From contig NC_053391.1 of the NCBI RefSeq assembly GCF_905171765.1, positions 191,900,559-191,964,558 on the forward strand: DNA of 64,000 bases. Direction: 5' to 3'. The DNA comes from Bufo bufo (lineage: Eukaryota; Chordata; Amphibia; Anura; Bufonidae). The notes under the pieces were generated by a model. It worked only from the letters and a program-made list of their open reading frames with translations. It was not told the origin of the DNA and did no database searches. This document shows, piece after piece, positions 1 to 9,899 of the stretch (position 1 is the first letter of the stretch; each line of letters starts with the position of its first letter). The position numbers and the translations under genes are program-made.

Positions 1-49
1 TATGTCCACCCTTCGGGCATGTCTTGGCATGTAGTAATGCATTGAGCTG

Positions 50-200
50 AGGGTACTGCCACACGTTCAGGTTTTTTTGGAGCCAAAACGAGGAGTGGAT
101 TCAAACAAAAGAAGTCATACCTGTCCTTTTGTGCTTTTTCTCCTTTTATGATCCACACCTGATTTGGGCTTCAAAAAACCTGAACGTGTGGCGGCACCCT
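50..200. mobile_element. Short inverted-repeat element (MITE)
   Basis: The two ends are inverted copies of each other: the left end reads agggtactgccacacgttca and the right end is a near-perfect reverse complement (aacgtgtggcggcaccct). The ends are about 28 bp long and the body is only 150 bp with no coding capacity, so this is a non-autonomous DNA transposon. The superfamily is not clear because the flanking duplication is not obvious. Confidence 0.75.
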
Positions 201-532
201 TAGGCTTTAGAAGACTTAACCTGGAGTGGACACTGTCTACACCCAAAGCCCAGCCAGTATGGGGTGACACACGGTCTGAGTAGTTAAGACACCATCATAA
301 CGAGGGTTTTATATATGATTTTAGTCTTGTATTTGACATGGAGCGATGCCATCAGGCTTGTTACAGGATTGTAAATGTCTGGAGGCCCTGGACTATGATA
401 TATCGGTTTCTAAGACTTGGTGGAGCCTTCTGTCATTGCTGATTTGAGGATTTGAAATGACATATTCCATATAGGCATGGACTACCCTGACTATATGGCA
501 TGCTATGCTTTAACTACCCCTGATCTCATTAA
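201..532. other. Intergenic sequence, no feature seen
   Basis: About 330 bp with no convincing open frame, RNA gene or repeat structure that I can recognise. Confidence 0.5.
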
Positions 533-885
533 GGGGGCATTCACACGACCGTCTCCATTTTGTAGTCCGCAAATTTGTGAATAAGGACTGAGCTCAGTCC
601 GAAACTCGTTGAATGGGGTGGGGAGATGTCCTGCTGTGTGCTATTTTGGATTTTTTATTTTTTTTATATTTGAAATAAAAGATTCATGGTTTTATTCAAG
701 ACCCGAATTTCTAAAGCAAACTTGGGATCGGTCCCCATTGAAAAAATGCACATTCTTGTCTGCAAAATGCACAAGAATAGGACATGTTCTATAACTTGTG
801 GCTTGGGTGTGGCCCCATAGAAATAAATGGGTCCGCGTCCTGCTGATTGGACACGGGCCGAAAATACAGTTGTGTGAATATCCCC
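533..885. mobile_element. MITE, TAA-flanked (PIF/Harbinger-like)
   Basis: The inverted ends read gggggcattcacacgaccgt on the left and the reverse complement of gggatattcacacaactgt on the right. TAA directly flanks both ends (530-532 and 886-888), which fits the 3 bp TWA target duplications of PIF/Harbinger elements. The interior carries a p53-like half-site (780-789, ggacatgttc). There is no transposase, so the element is non-autonomous. Confidence 0.75.
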
Positions 886-888
886 TAA

Positions 889-1558
889 CCCAAAGTCAAG
901 TTAATCCATAAATAGTCGTTGCGTAGATGTAAGCAGTCAGCGCCCCCACCCCCCAATCGAATAGTTCTTTGTAATACCCCTTTAATCCTTACTTTTCTAA
1001 TCCATTACATTTAACCTTCTACCCACCAGTCATTTCTATATTGGCTCATTTATAGCAGTAGTACCCAGCTATATATGGCTATATGATGTGTATATTATGT
1101 ACAGATCCATTATATGTCGCCCATAGAAATCTCCGGCCCATACTTTACTTATGTGCGCTCTCAGTGAGAGACCTTATGGGGCATATTCCACCGCATGCCG
1201 TATTATGGATGGATTTTTTGTCGCCAGAACCTGCTGAGAATGGAGGATTTGGCTGACGCTAACGTATGTGGGGGGCTCCTGCCTCTCCCCCAACAGATGA
1301 TGTCGGGGTGTAGACTAGGATCGGGCGAAAAATTATATTTTTGACCGATCCCTTTGTTCCCAAGAGAAAAGCCACTAGAACTGTCTGGCAGAGGCTTTCT
1401 CCACTCTACACGTTTGGCCGAGCCGAAAAATGTATGTGTATGGGGAAGCCGCGAGGGAGTCAGGAGACATAGCTGTTGGCCGAGCTATTGAATGTGAATG
1501 GCCATTCTTAAAACAGACCTTTTTTGTGTCCCTTGTGTCAATATAAAGAAATTACTCG
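889..1558. other. Intergenic sequence, no feature seen
   Basis: About 670 bp without a supported gene or a repeat boundary that I can define. A short C-rich run lies near 941-953. Confidence 0.45.
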
Positions 1559-1561
1559 TAA

Positions 1562-1890
1562 GGTTAGTTTCACACTAGCGCTAAAATGTTCCAGGAGGCT
1601 GTTCTGGTGGAGGAACAGTCTGCCCGAGTTTATCACATCCGGCATAGCCAGAAACTGCCAGGGCACCGCCAGGCTCCACCGACTATAATGGGACCTGGTG
1701 GAGATCCGGCCTGTTTGCAGCATTGGTGCTGAACAAATACCGGTGCAAGCAATGCACTGATGCCACCAACAGGCCGTATCCCCGTCGGGTCCCATTAGAG
1801 TAGTAGCTGGCTGTGCTGAATACAATGAACTCGATGTTCCTCTATCAGATAAAACCGCTGGATCCTTTTAGCGCTACTGTGAAACCCGCC
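1562..1890. mobile_element. MITE, TAA-flanked, 'TTTCACACTAGCGCTAAAA' ends
   Basis: The ends are inverted (tttcacactagcgctaaaa on the left, ttttagcgctactgtgaaa on the right) and TAA flanks both sides (1559-1561, 1891-1893). The interior is partly palindromic and non-coding. It belongs to the same broad group of TWA-flanked elements seen throughout the window. Confidence 0.75.
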
Positions 1891-1995
1891 TAAGGCACTG
1901 CTCCTCCAAGGTTCCCTTATCTATTTAACTGTTGGTTACATAACCTCCAAAAATAGATTTTTATTTTTTTTTCTTAAAAAATGATTTTTTCATAA

Positions 1996-2302
1996 AGGGG
2001 TTAGCCTAGCTGTAGATGTGCTGGGAACAACACTGGTATGCAGCTAGTAATAAACCTTATTAAACCATTGGTGCCAATGTCCAATGCTAGTTTCACATTC
2101 ACGGCACGGCCCTCCAGCAGGTTGGTCGGGACAAAAAACGGCTGCCTGGCCATAAATGAATAGAAGCCGTGGATGGACGGAACCCTCCAACAGCCCATGT
2201 TCGGGAGGCCTGCATGTAAATGTGGACATCGGTGCTGATGGTTTAATGTCCTGTTCCCAGCACATGTCCAGCTAGTAATCTGACCAACCCCTAACATTGA
2301 AG
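1996..2302. mobile_element. MITE-like inverted-repeat element
   Basis: The left part (aaggggttagcctagctgta, then gtgctgggaaca) is repeated inverted on the right (tgttcccagcacatgtccag, then accaacccctaa). The interior holds a second partial palindrome around a GC-rich core. The ends are diverged, so this is an older copy. Confidence 0.6.
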
Positions 2303-3176
2303 GGCTGATAATATATGAAGTCAAGCACTGGTTCAATAACCTATAGAAGCTATCCGGTCACCGGTTGAAAGCTGATTTTGATTCTTCTGCTGGTAATGAA
2401 TATACCATTGTGTAACGTCTACGAGACTTCTCCTAATCTTCATGGTTTCTATAGAAATCCTGGTTATCCCTTCTCATGCAAACCTCTTCTAAACCTCAGT
2501 GTTTTTTTCCTTTGAGATTTCCAAGTCTTGGTGTCTACAAAACATGAAACCTTTTACATGTCTCTCATCCACAACGATCAAGATCTCTAATTTACATTTT
2601 AACCTTAGACTTTTTGGTAATAACAACCCATAATTTCTTGAAGTGGGGGAAAATCTGCCTGGCTACAGAACCCAAGTGTGGCCAGTGCAGAGTCTCCTGT
2701 GGCTTGTAGGAACCTCATGGTAACTTCTGCATAAGCCTTAATTAGAGGTGACGCCCCAAATTATCGTGCACGCCATCCTAAACATGTCATTTAGAGCTTT
2801 GCAGATTGTATCTGTGAGAATGGTAAGACTAGATTAACGAGACGGCTCCTCCCTGGAGATGCTGATTTCCACATAATGGCACAATGTAGTCATTATATAT
2901 TCAATTGACGACGTCTAATGGCAGGTGCTTTGGAGACATCCCTGAAACGGAAGCGGTTTTCACTCTGTGCTTGATCTTTATTATGTCGTTATCTTAGGCA
3001 GGGGCTACACCCACACTATTTGTAGTGTAGAGTATTACAAACCTGAACAAGCCATTTTCATATTACGCTATGAAGGGAAACGATAGCAATTGATGGAGCA
3101 GGGATTTTGAAGAATTTTTCCAATCCACTAAGTGCATGTCTATGGACAGCGATTTACTGTGGTGAGAGCCCTAGCC
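2303..3176. other. Intergenic sequence, no feature seen
   Basis: About 870 bp that looks single-copy, with no supported exon or RNA gene. Confidence 0.45.
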
Positions 3177-3179
3177 TAA

Positions 3180-3435
3180 GGGCTCATGCCCACGACCGTA
3201 TGTATCTTGCAGTCCGCCATAAATTTTTTTAAAAAAGCGCCCGTGTTACATCTGTATTTTTGGTGGATCCGTTCTAACAATGCCTATTCTTGTCCGCAGA
3301 ACAGACTTGCGGACATACAGATACAGAATGCACATGGAGTCCTTTCCGTTTTTTTTTTTTTTTATAGCGCTCCATTGAAATGAATGGGAAAAAAAAACCG
3401 GAACGGACCAAAAATACTTTTGTGTGCGTAAGACC
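3180..3435. mobile_element. MITE, TAA-flanked, 'CATGCCCACGACCGT' end
   Basis: TAA flanks the element on both sides (3177-3179, 3436-3438). The left end gggctcatgcccacgaccgt is inverted on the right in diverged form (gtgtgcgtaagacc). The interior is rich in gcggac/gtccgca motifs, which recur in related elements here, and has a long T tract near 3349-3363. Confidence 0.65.
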
Positions 3436-3438
3436 TAA

Positions 3439-4081
3439 GGGTGCACAATATATAGAAGATGCTGAGATTTTTCTTGAATGTTAAGATGATGCGTGAAAAA
3501 TAACGCTAAGTCTAATTTCACACTGGCGTTTTGGCTTTCTGTTTGAGATCCGTTCAGGGTTCTCACATGCGGTCCAAAACGGATCAGTTCACGGGTGAAC
3601 CACTGACCCTTTCATCACCGATGCCGTTACGCACACGGGCGCGTGCAAAAGGCCTAATTGTGATAATCCATTATTAGAAAGAGAGGTTGGCGGTTCACAT
3701 GGCACTTGGAATAGCTGTGTACTTGTCTCCTATTTGTACTATATTCGGTATATTGTATTGGTGTGGGGTAATATGCTCGGGCATGCCCTAAAGTCTAGAC
3801 CATGTCTCTCGCCTCCATAAGAAGGGTGACTAAACTGTGACCCAGATGACAGCGGATGACGCAGTAGCGTGGCCTGCAGCTAGCTGAGTCAGCCTTTACA
3901 TTAACCCGGGAAACGGCCCGTTTATAGGAACAGGAAAGTGAAGTAGTCATGTTGGTGTGAGTTAGATGGGCTCATTTTTACTACCCTTTTTCATGTAATT
4001 CACATTAGATGCCTCTACTTTTTGAGATTTTTCAATTATCTAGTGGTCTCTTCTTGCTGACTCTGTTTTGCTCCGAATCGT
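3439..4081. other. Intergenic sequence with a truncated MITE end
   Basis: Around 3511-3610 there is a one-sided fragment of a 'tttcacactggcgtttt' MITE without its partner end. The rest (3660-4080) shows nothing I can name. Confidence 0.45.
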
Positions 4082-4359
4082 GCAAGCAGCGTTTTTTCTG
4101 TCCGCGATGTGATGCGGAGCTAGACGGATCCGTCCTGGCACACAATGTAAGTCAATGGGGACGGATCAGTTTTCTCTGACACAATAGAATTCGTCCCCCA
4201 TTGACTTTCAATGAAGTTCATGACAGATACGTCTTGCCTATATAAGACATAATACAACCGGATCCGTTCATGACGGATGCATGCAGTTGTATTATTGTAA
4301 CGGAAGGGTTTTTGCAGATCCATGACTGATCCGCAAAAACCGCTAGTGTGAAAGTAGCC
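4082..4359. mobile_element. Truncated MITE A of a three-element cluster
   Basis: The right end (ccgctagtgtgaaagtagcc followed by TTA) is typical of this MITE group, but the matching left end is missing. The interior has repeated acggatccgt blocks in both orientations. It abuts the next element at a shared TTA (4360-4362). Confidence 0.6.
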
Positions 4360-4362
4360 TTA

Positions 4363-4846
4363 GGCTGCTTTCACACCTGCGTTCGGTGCGGATCCGCCTG
4401 GTATCTGCACAGACGGATCCGCACCGATAATGCAAACGCTTGTATCCGTTCAGAACGGATCCGTTTGCATTATTCTTTAAAAAAAAAGTCTAAGTCAAAA
4501 CGGATCCGTCCTGACTTACATTAAAAGTCAATGGGGGACGAATCCGTTTTCATTTGCACCATATTGTGTCAGTGAAAACGGATCCGTCCCTATTGACTTA
4601 CATTGTAAGTCTAGACAAATCCGTTAGGCTCCGCATAGTCAGACGGTCACCAAAACGCTGCAAGCTGCGTGTTAGTGACGTCTAAAAAACGCAAAGGAGA
4701 CCAAACGCAGCCAAATTGATGCATTCTGAACGGATCCTTATCCATTCAGAATGCATTGGGGCTGAACTGATCCGTTTTGGGCCGCTTGTGAGAGCCTTGA
4801 AACGGATCTCACAAGCGGACCCAGAAACGCCAGTGTGAAAGTAGCC
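4363..4846. mobile_element. MITE B of the cluster, TTA-flanked
   Basis: The inverted ends are ggctgctttcacacctgcgt and its complement at the right (acgccagtgtgaaagtagcc). TTA lies on both sides (4360-4362, 4847-4849). The interior is packed with acggatccgt palindromes. Each boundary TTA is shared with a neighbouring element. Confidence 0.75.
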
Positions 4847-4849
4847 TTA

Positions 4850-5617
4850 GGGCTCTTTCACACCTGCGTTCTTGTCTTCCGGCATAGAGTTCCGTCGTCG
4901 GGGCTCTATGCCGGAAGAATCCTGATCAGGATTATCCTAATGCATTCTGAATGGAGAGTAATCCGTTCAGGATGCATCAGGATGTCTTCAGTTCCGGTAC
5001 GGAACGTTTGTTGGCCGGAGAAAATACCGCAGCATGCTGCGCTTTTTGCTCCGGCCAAAAATCCGGAACACTTGCCGCAAGGCCGGATCCGGAATTAATG
5101 CCCATTGGAAGGCATTGATCCGGATCCGGCCTTAAGCTAAACGTCGTTTTCGGCGCATTGCCGGAGCCGACATTTAGCTTTTTCAGAGTGGTTACCATGG
5201 CTGCCGGGACGCTAAAGTCCTGACAGCCATGGTAAGTGTAGTGGGGAGCGGGGGAGCAGTGTACTTACCGTCCGTGCGGCTCCCAGGGCGCTCCAGAGTG
5301 ACGTCAGGGCGCCCCAAGCGCATGGATCACGTGATCCATGTGATCACGTCATCCATGCGCATGGGGCGCTCTGACGTCATTCTGGAGCGCCCCGGGAGCC
5401 GCACGGACTGTAAGTATACCGCTCCCCCGCTCCCCGCTCCTACTATGGCAACCAGGACCTTAATAGCGTCCTGGGTGCCATAGTAACACTGAAAGCATTT
5501 GGAAGACGGTTCCGTCTTCAAATGCTTTCAGTACACTTGCGTTTTTCCGGATCCGGCAGGCACCTCCGGCAACGGAAGTGCATGCCGGATCCCAACAACG
5601 CAAGTGTGAAAGAGGCC
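4850..5617. mobile_element. MITE C of the cluster, large internal palindrome
   Basis: The ends gggctctttcacacctgcgt and gcaagtgtgaaagaggcc are inverted and flanked by TTA (4847-4849, 5618-5620). The centre is a long imperfect palindrome of about 270 bp around 5338, with mirrored gcgctcc, gacgtca and gatcacgtgatc blocks, so the single strand could fold into a long hairpin. Confidence 0.75.
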
Positions 5618-5620
5618 TTA

Positions 5621-6015
5621 GTTGCCCAGCGCAACCAATCATATTCCATCTTTCATTTTCCAAAGGAGTGTTGAAAAATGAAAGGTGGAATCTGATTGGT
5701 TGCTATGACACTTCATATGAGCCATGCATTGCTAGCTATTGAGGGCTTAGAAGCCATTGAGACTTTTCTATCCTTATTTTCATAGAAATGCGGTAGATTT
5801 ATCAAAACCGGTGTAAAGTAGAACTGGCTTAGTTACCCATAGCAACCTTTCATTTTTCAATGCTAGTTTAGGCAAAGGAAAGATGGAATCTGATTGGTTG
5901 CTGTGGGCAACTAAGCCAGTTCTACTTTACACCAGTTTTGATAAATCTCCCCCATTTCTATGAAAATAGTGAAGGATAGAAAAGTCTCAATAGCCAGCAA
6001 TGCATGGCTCATAAT
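5621..6015. mobile_element. Palindromic MITE-like repeat
   Basis: Two arms mirror each other: ccggtgtaaagtagaactgg near 5809 and its complement near 5913, and the outer pieces gcattgctagctattgag and tcaatagccagcaatgc. The motif ttgataaatctcccccat next to the fold resembles a repeat common in amphibian genomes (from memory, not searched). Confidence 0.6.
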
Positions 6016-6299
6016 GTCAGATTTGGGATGCCCCTCTGTACACTAGGTTTCCTCGTGTTGCTGTTATTCTGAAATAAATCTGGAACGCGAAGTTTGACAT
6101 CTAGGGGGTTTCGGTATCATGATTGCTGGTAATAAAAGTGTGATAGTGTTATCTATTGTAAAGGAGTTAACATAAGATGGAGTACACCCTACTGTTTAAT
6201 TTCTTGAGATAAAAAGTCAACAACGGGCAAGAGGCCAATCTACTGGAGATTACCTCATGGGTACACAGTTCCTAAGACTGGTCCTACAGTTTACTCCTA
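6016..6299. other. Intergenic sequence, no feature seen
   Basis: Nothing I can support in this stretch. Confidence 0.45.
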
Positions 6300-6418
6300 A
6301 AGCCTCATGCAGACGTCTGTGAGATACCGGACTGGCATTGCAGAAGCGCACTCCTGCTGTCAGAAGGCATCCCGGCCGGGTTACCACGGACCGCTCTCGG
6401 CCGTGTGCATGAGGCCTT
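6300..6418. mobile_element. Very short MITE
   Basis: The ends agcctcatgcagacg and ccgtgtgcatgaggcct are inverted and only about 120 bp apart. The interior shows paired ccgg-rich segments. Too short to encode anything. Confidence 0.65.
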
Positions 6419-6706
6419 ATTCTGCTGTTAGTATGGACAGTATAAAGGTGATTAGCATTAGTGGTAAATTCTAAATTTTCTTGATTTATAGCTTTGCATT
6501 TTTACAACTAATTTAGATGTATACTTCAATGCATCTAAATTTAAAAAAAGCAAGCAGTCTTCAATAAAAAATATTCTGTCATTTTGGGCCTGCATTTAAC
6601 TCTTTCATCCGTCTCCCACGCGTTTGTTACCATGAAGACACAGGGATCTGCGTTATGTAGGAGCTATAGGCACAAAATAGTAGTAACCAAGACTGAAAAG
6701 CTGCTT
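6419..6706. other. Intergenic sequence, AT-rich
   Basis: AT-rich with a small inverted repeat (tttagatg/catctaaa near 6511-6541). No gene seen. Confidence 0.4.
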
Positions 6707-7414
6707 AAAGGGGTTTTCCAAGATTTTTATATTGATGGTCTGTCCTCAGGTATAGGCCATCAATATAGCAGTGTTAGATGAGTCCTGAAAGGGGCTGTAT
6801 TCGTTCCAGTTTTTGGGGGGCAAACTGCAGGGGGTCAGGCTGAAGCTGTAATGTTTTGGCTGCAGTCAATCACTAGTCTGAGCGGTGTACAGCACAAGAC
6901 TGCTGAGGCCAGTAATTGACTGCAGCGTCATGAGTGGTATACAGGACATCACTGAACCTGCAGCGTTGGAAAGGAGGGGGTTTGAAAGTGTGTTTAATTT
7001 TTTAATTAGAAGTTTTCTGATATATTGATATTGATGACCTATGCTCTGGAAAGATCATCCGTATCTGATCGGAGGGGTTCTTACACCCAGGACCCTCCAC
7101 TGATCAGCTGAGAAGGCTCCAGCTCTCCAATGAGCGACACTGCCTTCTTGCTGCTTTCCCTAGGACGCGTGAGGACACGTTCATTGGCCACGTGGCTTAG
7201 GCACAGCTCAGCCCCATTGAAGGGAATGGCTGATCTGCGATACCAAGCACAACCACTATACAATGTATGGCGCTGTGCTTGGTGAGCATGGAGTAGGCCG
7301 CGGCACTCGTAAGCGCGTCGATGGAGGTCCCAGATGTATTAAAATCTCAGAAAACCCTTTCAACTGCCTTACTGCAGTTTGGCCCCCAAATTGGAACTTG
7401 GACAACCCCTTTAA
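6707..7414. mobile_element. Inverted-repeat element, probably with inner rearrangement
   Basis: The left aaaggggttttccaagattt is mirrored on the right by aatctcagaaaacccttt and acaacccctttaa. The interior contains ttgatgacctat...gatcagctg blocks, which also form the palindromic element at 57398-57797, so the two are probably related. The copy here is diverged and the exact ends are uncertain. Confidence 0.5.
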
Positions 7415-8823
7415 GTTAACTGGACCTAACATTGCCTGTAATCTGTGATGACAGACTATGCCCATGCAACTGCTTACGTCTTGTAACCGCAGTCCATGAG
7501 ATCTGTTCCCTGCACGGAATGACCACGGCACATTCATTATAAACTATTAACGTAGACGTCCCTCATTTGAGTTAACTTTTCTGCATACCAGACAAGTCCC
7601 GTTTCATACTGTTCAGGGTCTACATACAGGTATATGAGACGGTTGTGTGTCAGCCATCAGTCCTCTTCCATACTTATCCCCTATCAGTGTCATACCAGGT
7701 CAGTGTTCTAAAGCATTAAATGGAAAGGAGCAATATACATTACAGGTAATAAAAACCACCATAATTGCCCGTTAGCATGCGTTATTACGGCAGTTTACCA
7801 TGATACAGTGTCCCTGCCAGACTGCAGATAGTGTTGGAGTCCAAGGTCAAAGTGGAGATAAGAACATATGATTTGTTGTAAACAAGTGTAATCCTGTCTG
7901 CTGAACTTTTATTCTTCCTTGTGGTGAATGACAAAGAGGAGTTTGACAACTCATGGAAAGGGAAATTCCTCTTTTTTTTTTTTTTTCCCCTCCATTTTTA
8001 ATCTTCAGTTAAAAATGGAGGGAAAAACTGCAGAACGCGAAACGGCACAAACAGTAGAACACAAAGCGGCACAAACGGTAGAACATGAAACAACACAATT
8101 GTATAAACAGTTAAGAAAATGACTGTATGACCTGGTGACATCAGCTATACCGGCGTGGTGATATCAAATATACGTTAATGTGGTATAATGTCATGATTCA
8201 TGTCCATAGGTCAACTTAATCTACAGTCAATCACTACACGTCGATTGTGTACCAAAAGATGTCAAAAACTTTCATAGCCATTGATTAACAAATAGATAAA
8301 ACCTTTTTTAGGATCTTGTAGGATTCACGTGTCCATCTACGGTCAGTATATCGAAAAGGAAGGTGAATTTTCAAATAATAACATTAACGTTTAGTATTCT
8401 GCTACGTGTTGCCATCTTGTGGGCAAAGTAGGATATTGACTTCAATAATCAGCAGCATTACTTACGCGTCTCGACACTTGGCAATATCGAGAGCAAAATC
8501 TAATGCCTGGCATATGTGCCCCCTTGGTGCCTTTAAAGGGAGTTTGTCACCTTCAAAATCGGTAATCCTGGTGTAGAGTAGATGCCACACATCTTAACTT
8601 TCTTGTGATAATCTGGTCCTTTAATCCTGAGAAATATGTTTGGGCAAATAAGGTTTTCAGTGGACGGAGCTGCTCCATTGGGTGCACCTGATTTCCCCTG
8701 TGTCATTGCTACCAGCAATGAAGTTTGGGGACTGTCAATCGGAGTAGAGGGAGGCCAGGGCGGTGTTACTTGCAGAGCCATGGTGCCCCAAATGTAATGA
8801 TGCAGTGAAAACCTTATTTGCAT
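7415..8823. other. Intergenic sequence with a hairpin and a short 24-bp repeat
   Basis: There is a long T run at 7971-7986, then a perfect hairpin arm pair (ccctccatttttaa and ttaaaaatggaggg, 7988-8022), then about three copies of a 24 bp unit (cggcacaaacagtagaacac-like, 8040-8100). From about 8533 (aaagggagtttgtcaccttc) to 8815 the sequence resembles one end of a short interspersed repeat. No gene is supported. Confidence 0.4.
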
Positions 8824-9158
8824 AAAGCCTCCCGCACACGGCTCTTGTTGGCCAGTGCCCGTATTGCGGTCCGCAATATACGGGCACTGCCGGTTTGTGC
8901 ACTGCATTACGGATGCACCTATTCACTTGAATGGGTCTGCAGTCCGGAAGGTGCGGTGCAGAATGGAGGCACGGAACCCCACAGAAGCACTACGGGGTAC
9001 TTTTTTTGCGGTGTGGACCATCGGATATGGATCGCAGACTCCATTCAAGTGAATGGGTCTGTGTCTGCATACAGCAGCCACATGGTCGGTGCCCGTGCAT
9101 TGCAGACCGCAATTTGCAGTCTGCAGCACGGGCAGAGGCCAACAACGGCCTGAGCCAT
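8824..9158. mobile_element. MITE with 'GCACACGGCTCTTGTTGGCC' end
   Basis: The left end gcctcccgcacacggctc...ttggcc is mirrored by ggccaacaacggcctgag at the right. Internal mirrored blocks (attgcggtccgcaat, ttcaagtgaatgggtctg) make the interior foldable. The flanking duplication is unclear. Confidence 0.6.
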
Positions 9159-9176
9159 GGTGGTCTAGTGGTGTAA

Positions 9177-9627
9177 GGCCTTGTTCACACTTCAGTTATT
9201 TGGTCGGTTATTTTCATTAGTTATTGTGAGCCAAAACCAGTAGTGAAGCCTAACCAGAGATCAGGAATAATGGAAAGATTTCCACCTGTTCTGAGTTTTG
9301 GCTCACAATAAGGGTCCATTCACACGTCCGTATGTGTTTTGCGGATCCGCAAAACACGGACACCGGCAATGTGCATTCCGCATTTTGCGGACCGCACATC
9401 GCCGGCACTCTCATAGAAAATGCCTTTTCTTGTCTGCAATTGCGGACAAGAATAGGGCATGTTCTATTTTTTTGCGGAACGGAAGTGCGGATCCGGAAGT
9501 GCGGACAGCACATTCCGGCCTGATTGAAAATGAATGGGTCCGTACCTGTTCCGCAAAATTGCGGACGTGTGAATGGACCCTAACTGATGGAAATAACTGA
9601 CCAAATACCTGAAGTGCGGACTTGACC
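9177..9627. mobile_element. Outer MITE of a nested pair
   Basis: The ends ggccttgttcacacttcag and ctgaagtgcggacttgacc are inverted and flanked by TAA (9174-9176, 9628-9630). The arms carry ttatttggtcggttattt and its mirror. Another MITE (9312-9580) has landed inside the right part, so this element is the older of the two. Confidence 0.75.
9312..9580. mobile_element. Inner MITE, 'GGGTCCATTCACACGTCCG' ends
   Basis: The near-perfect inverted ends gggtccattcacacgtccg and cggacgtgtgaatggaccc are flanked by TAA (9309-9311, 9581-9583). The element is 269 bp and non-coding. The same family recurs at 40679-40971 and, truncated, near 50055 and 60129. The interior carries a p53-like motif (9444-9464). 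Confidence 0.85.
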
Positions 9628-9899
9628 TAATCAGGGCTTTGCTGGATAGAAGAACATAACATTTACAGGTAGACCTCACCAGACCTCCCATGGATCCATA
9701 CTGTGGTGCTGTAGTTACAGCATTAATTCCAGCATCTCCATTGATAATACAGTGGTCCCTCAAGATACAATATTAATTGGTTCCAGGATGACAATTTTAT
9801 GTTGAAACCATTGTAACTTGAGTAATTGGTTCCAAAGCCCCAAAATGTCATCCAAGATAACAGAAAATGAAGATTTAACAAAAATAAGCAGATAACTAA
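9628..9899. other. Intergenic sequence, no feature seen
   Basis: Single-copy-looking sequence with no gene. Confidence 0.4.

Noticed and set aside
9155..9176. tRNA gene start (tggtggtctagtggt matches the A-box region of tRNA-Glu)
   Set aside because: Only about 15 bases match; the following sequence is the end of another MITE and no cloverleaf or B box is present.
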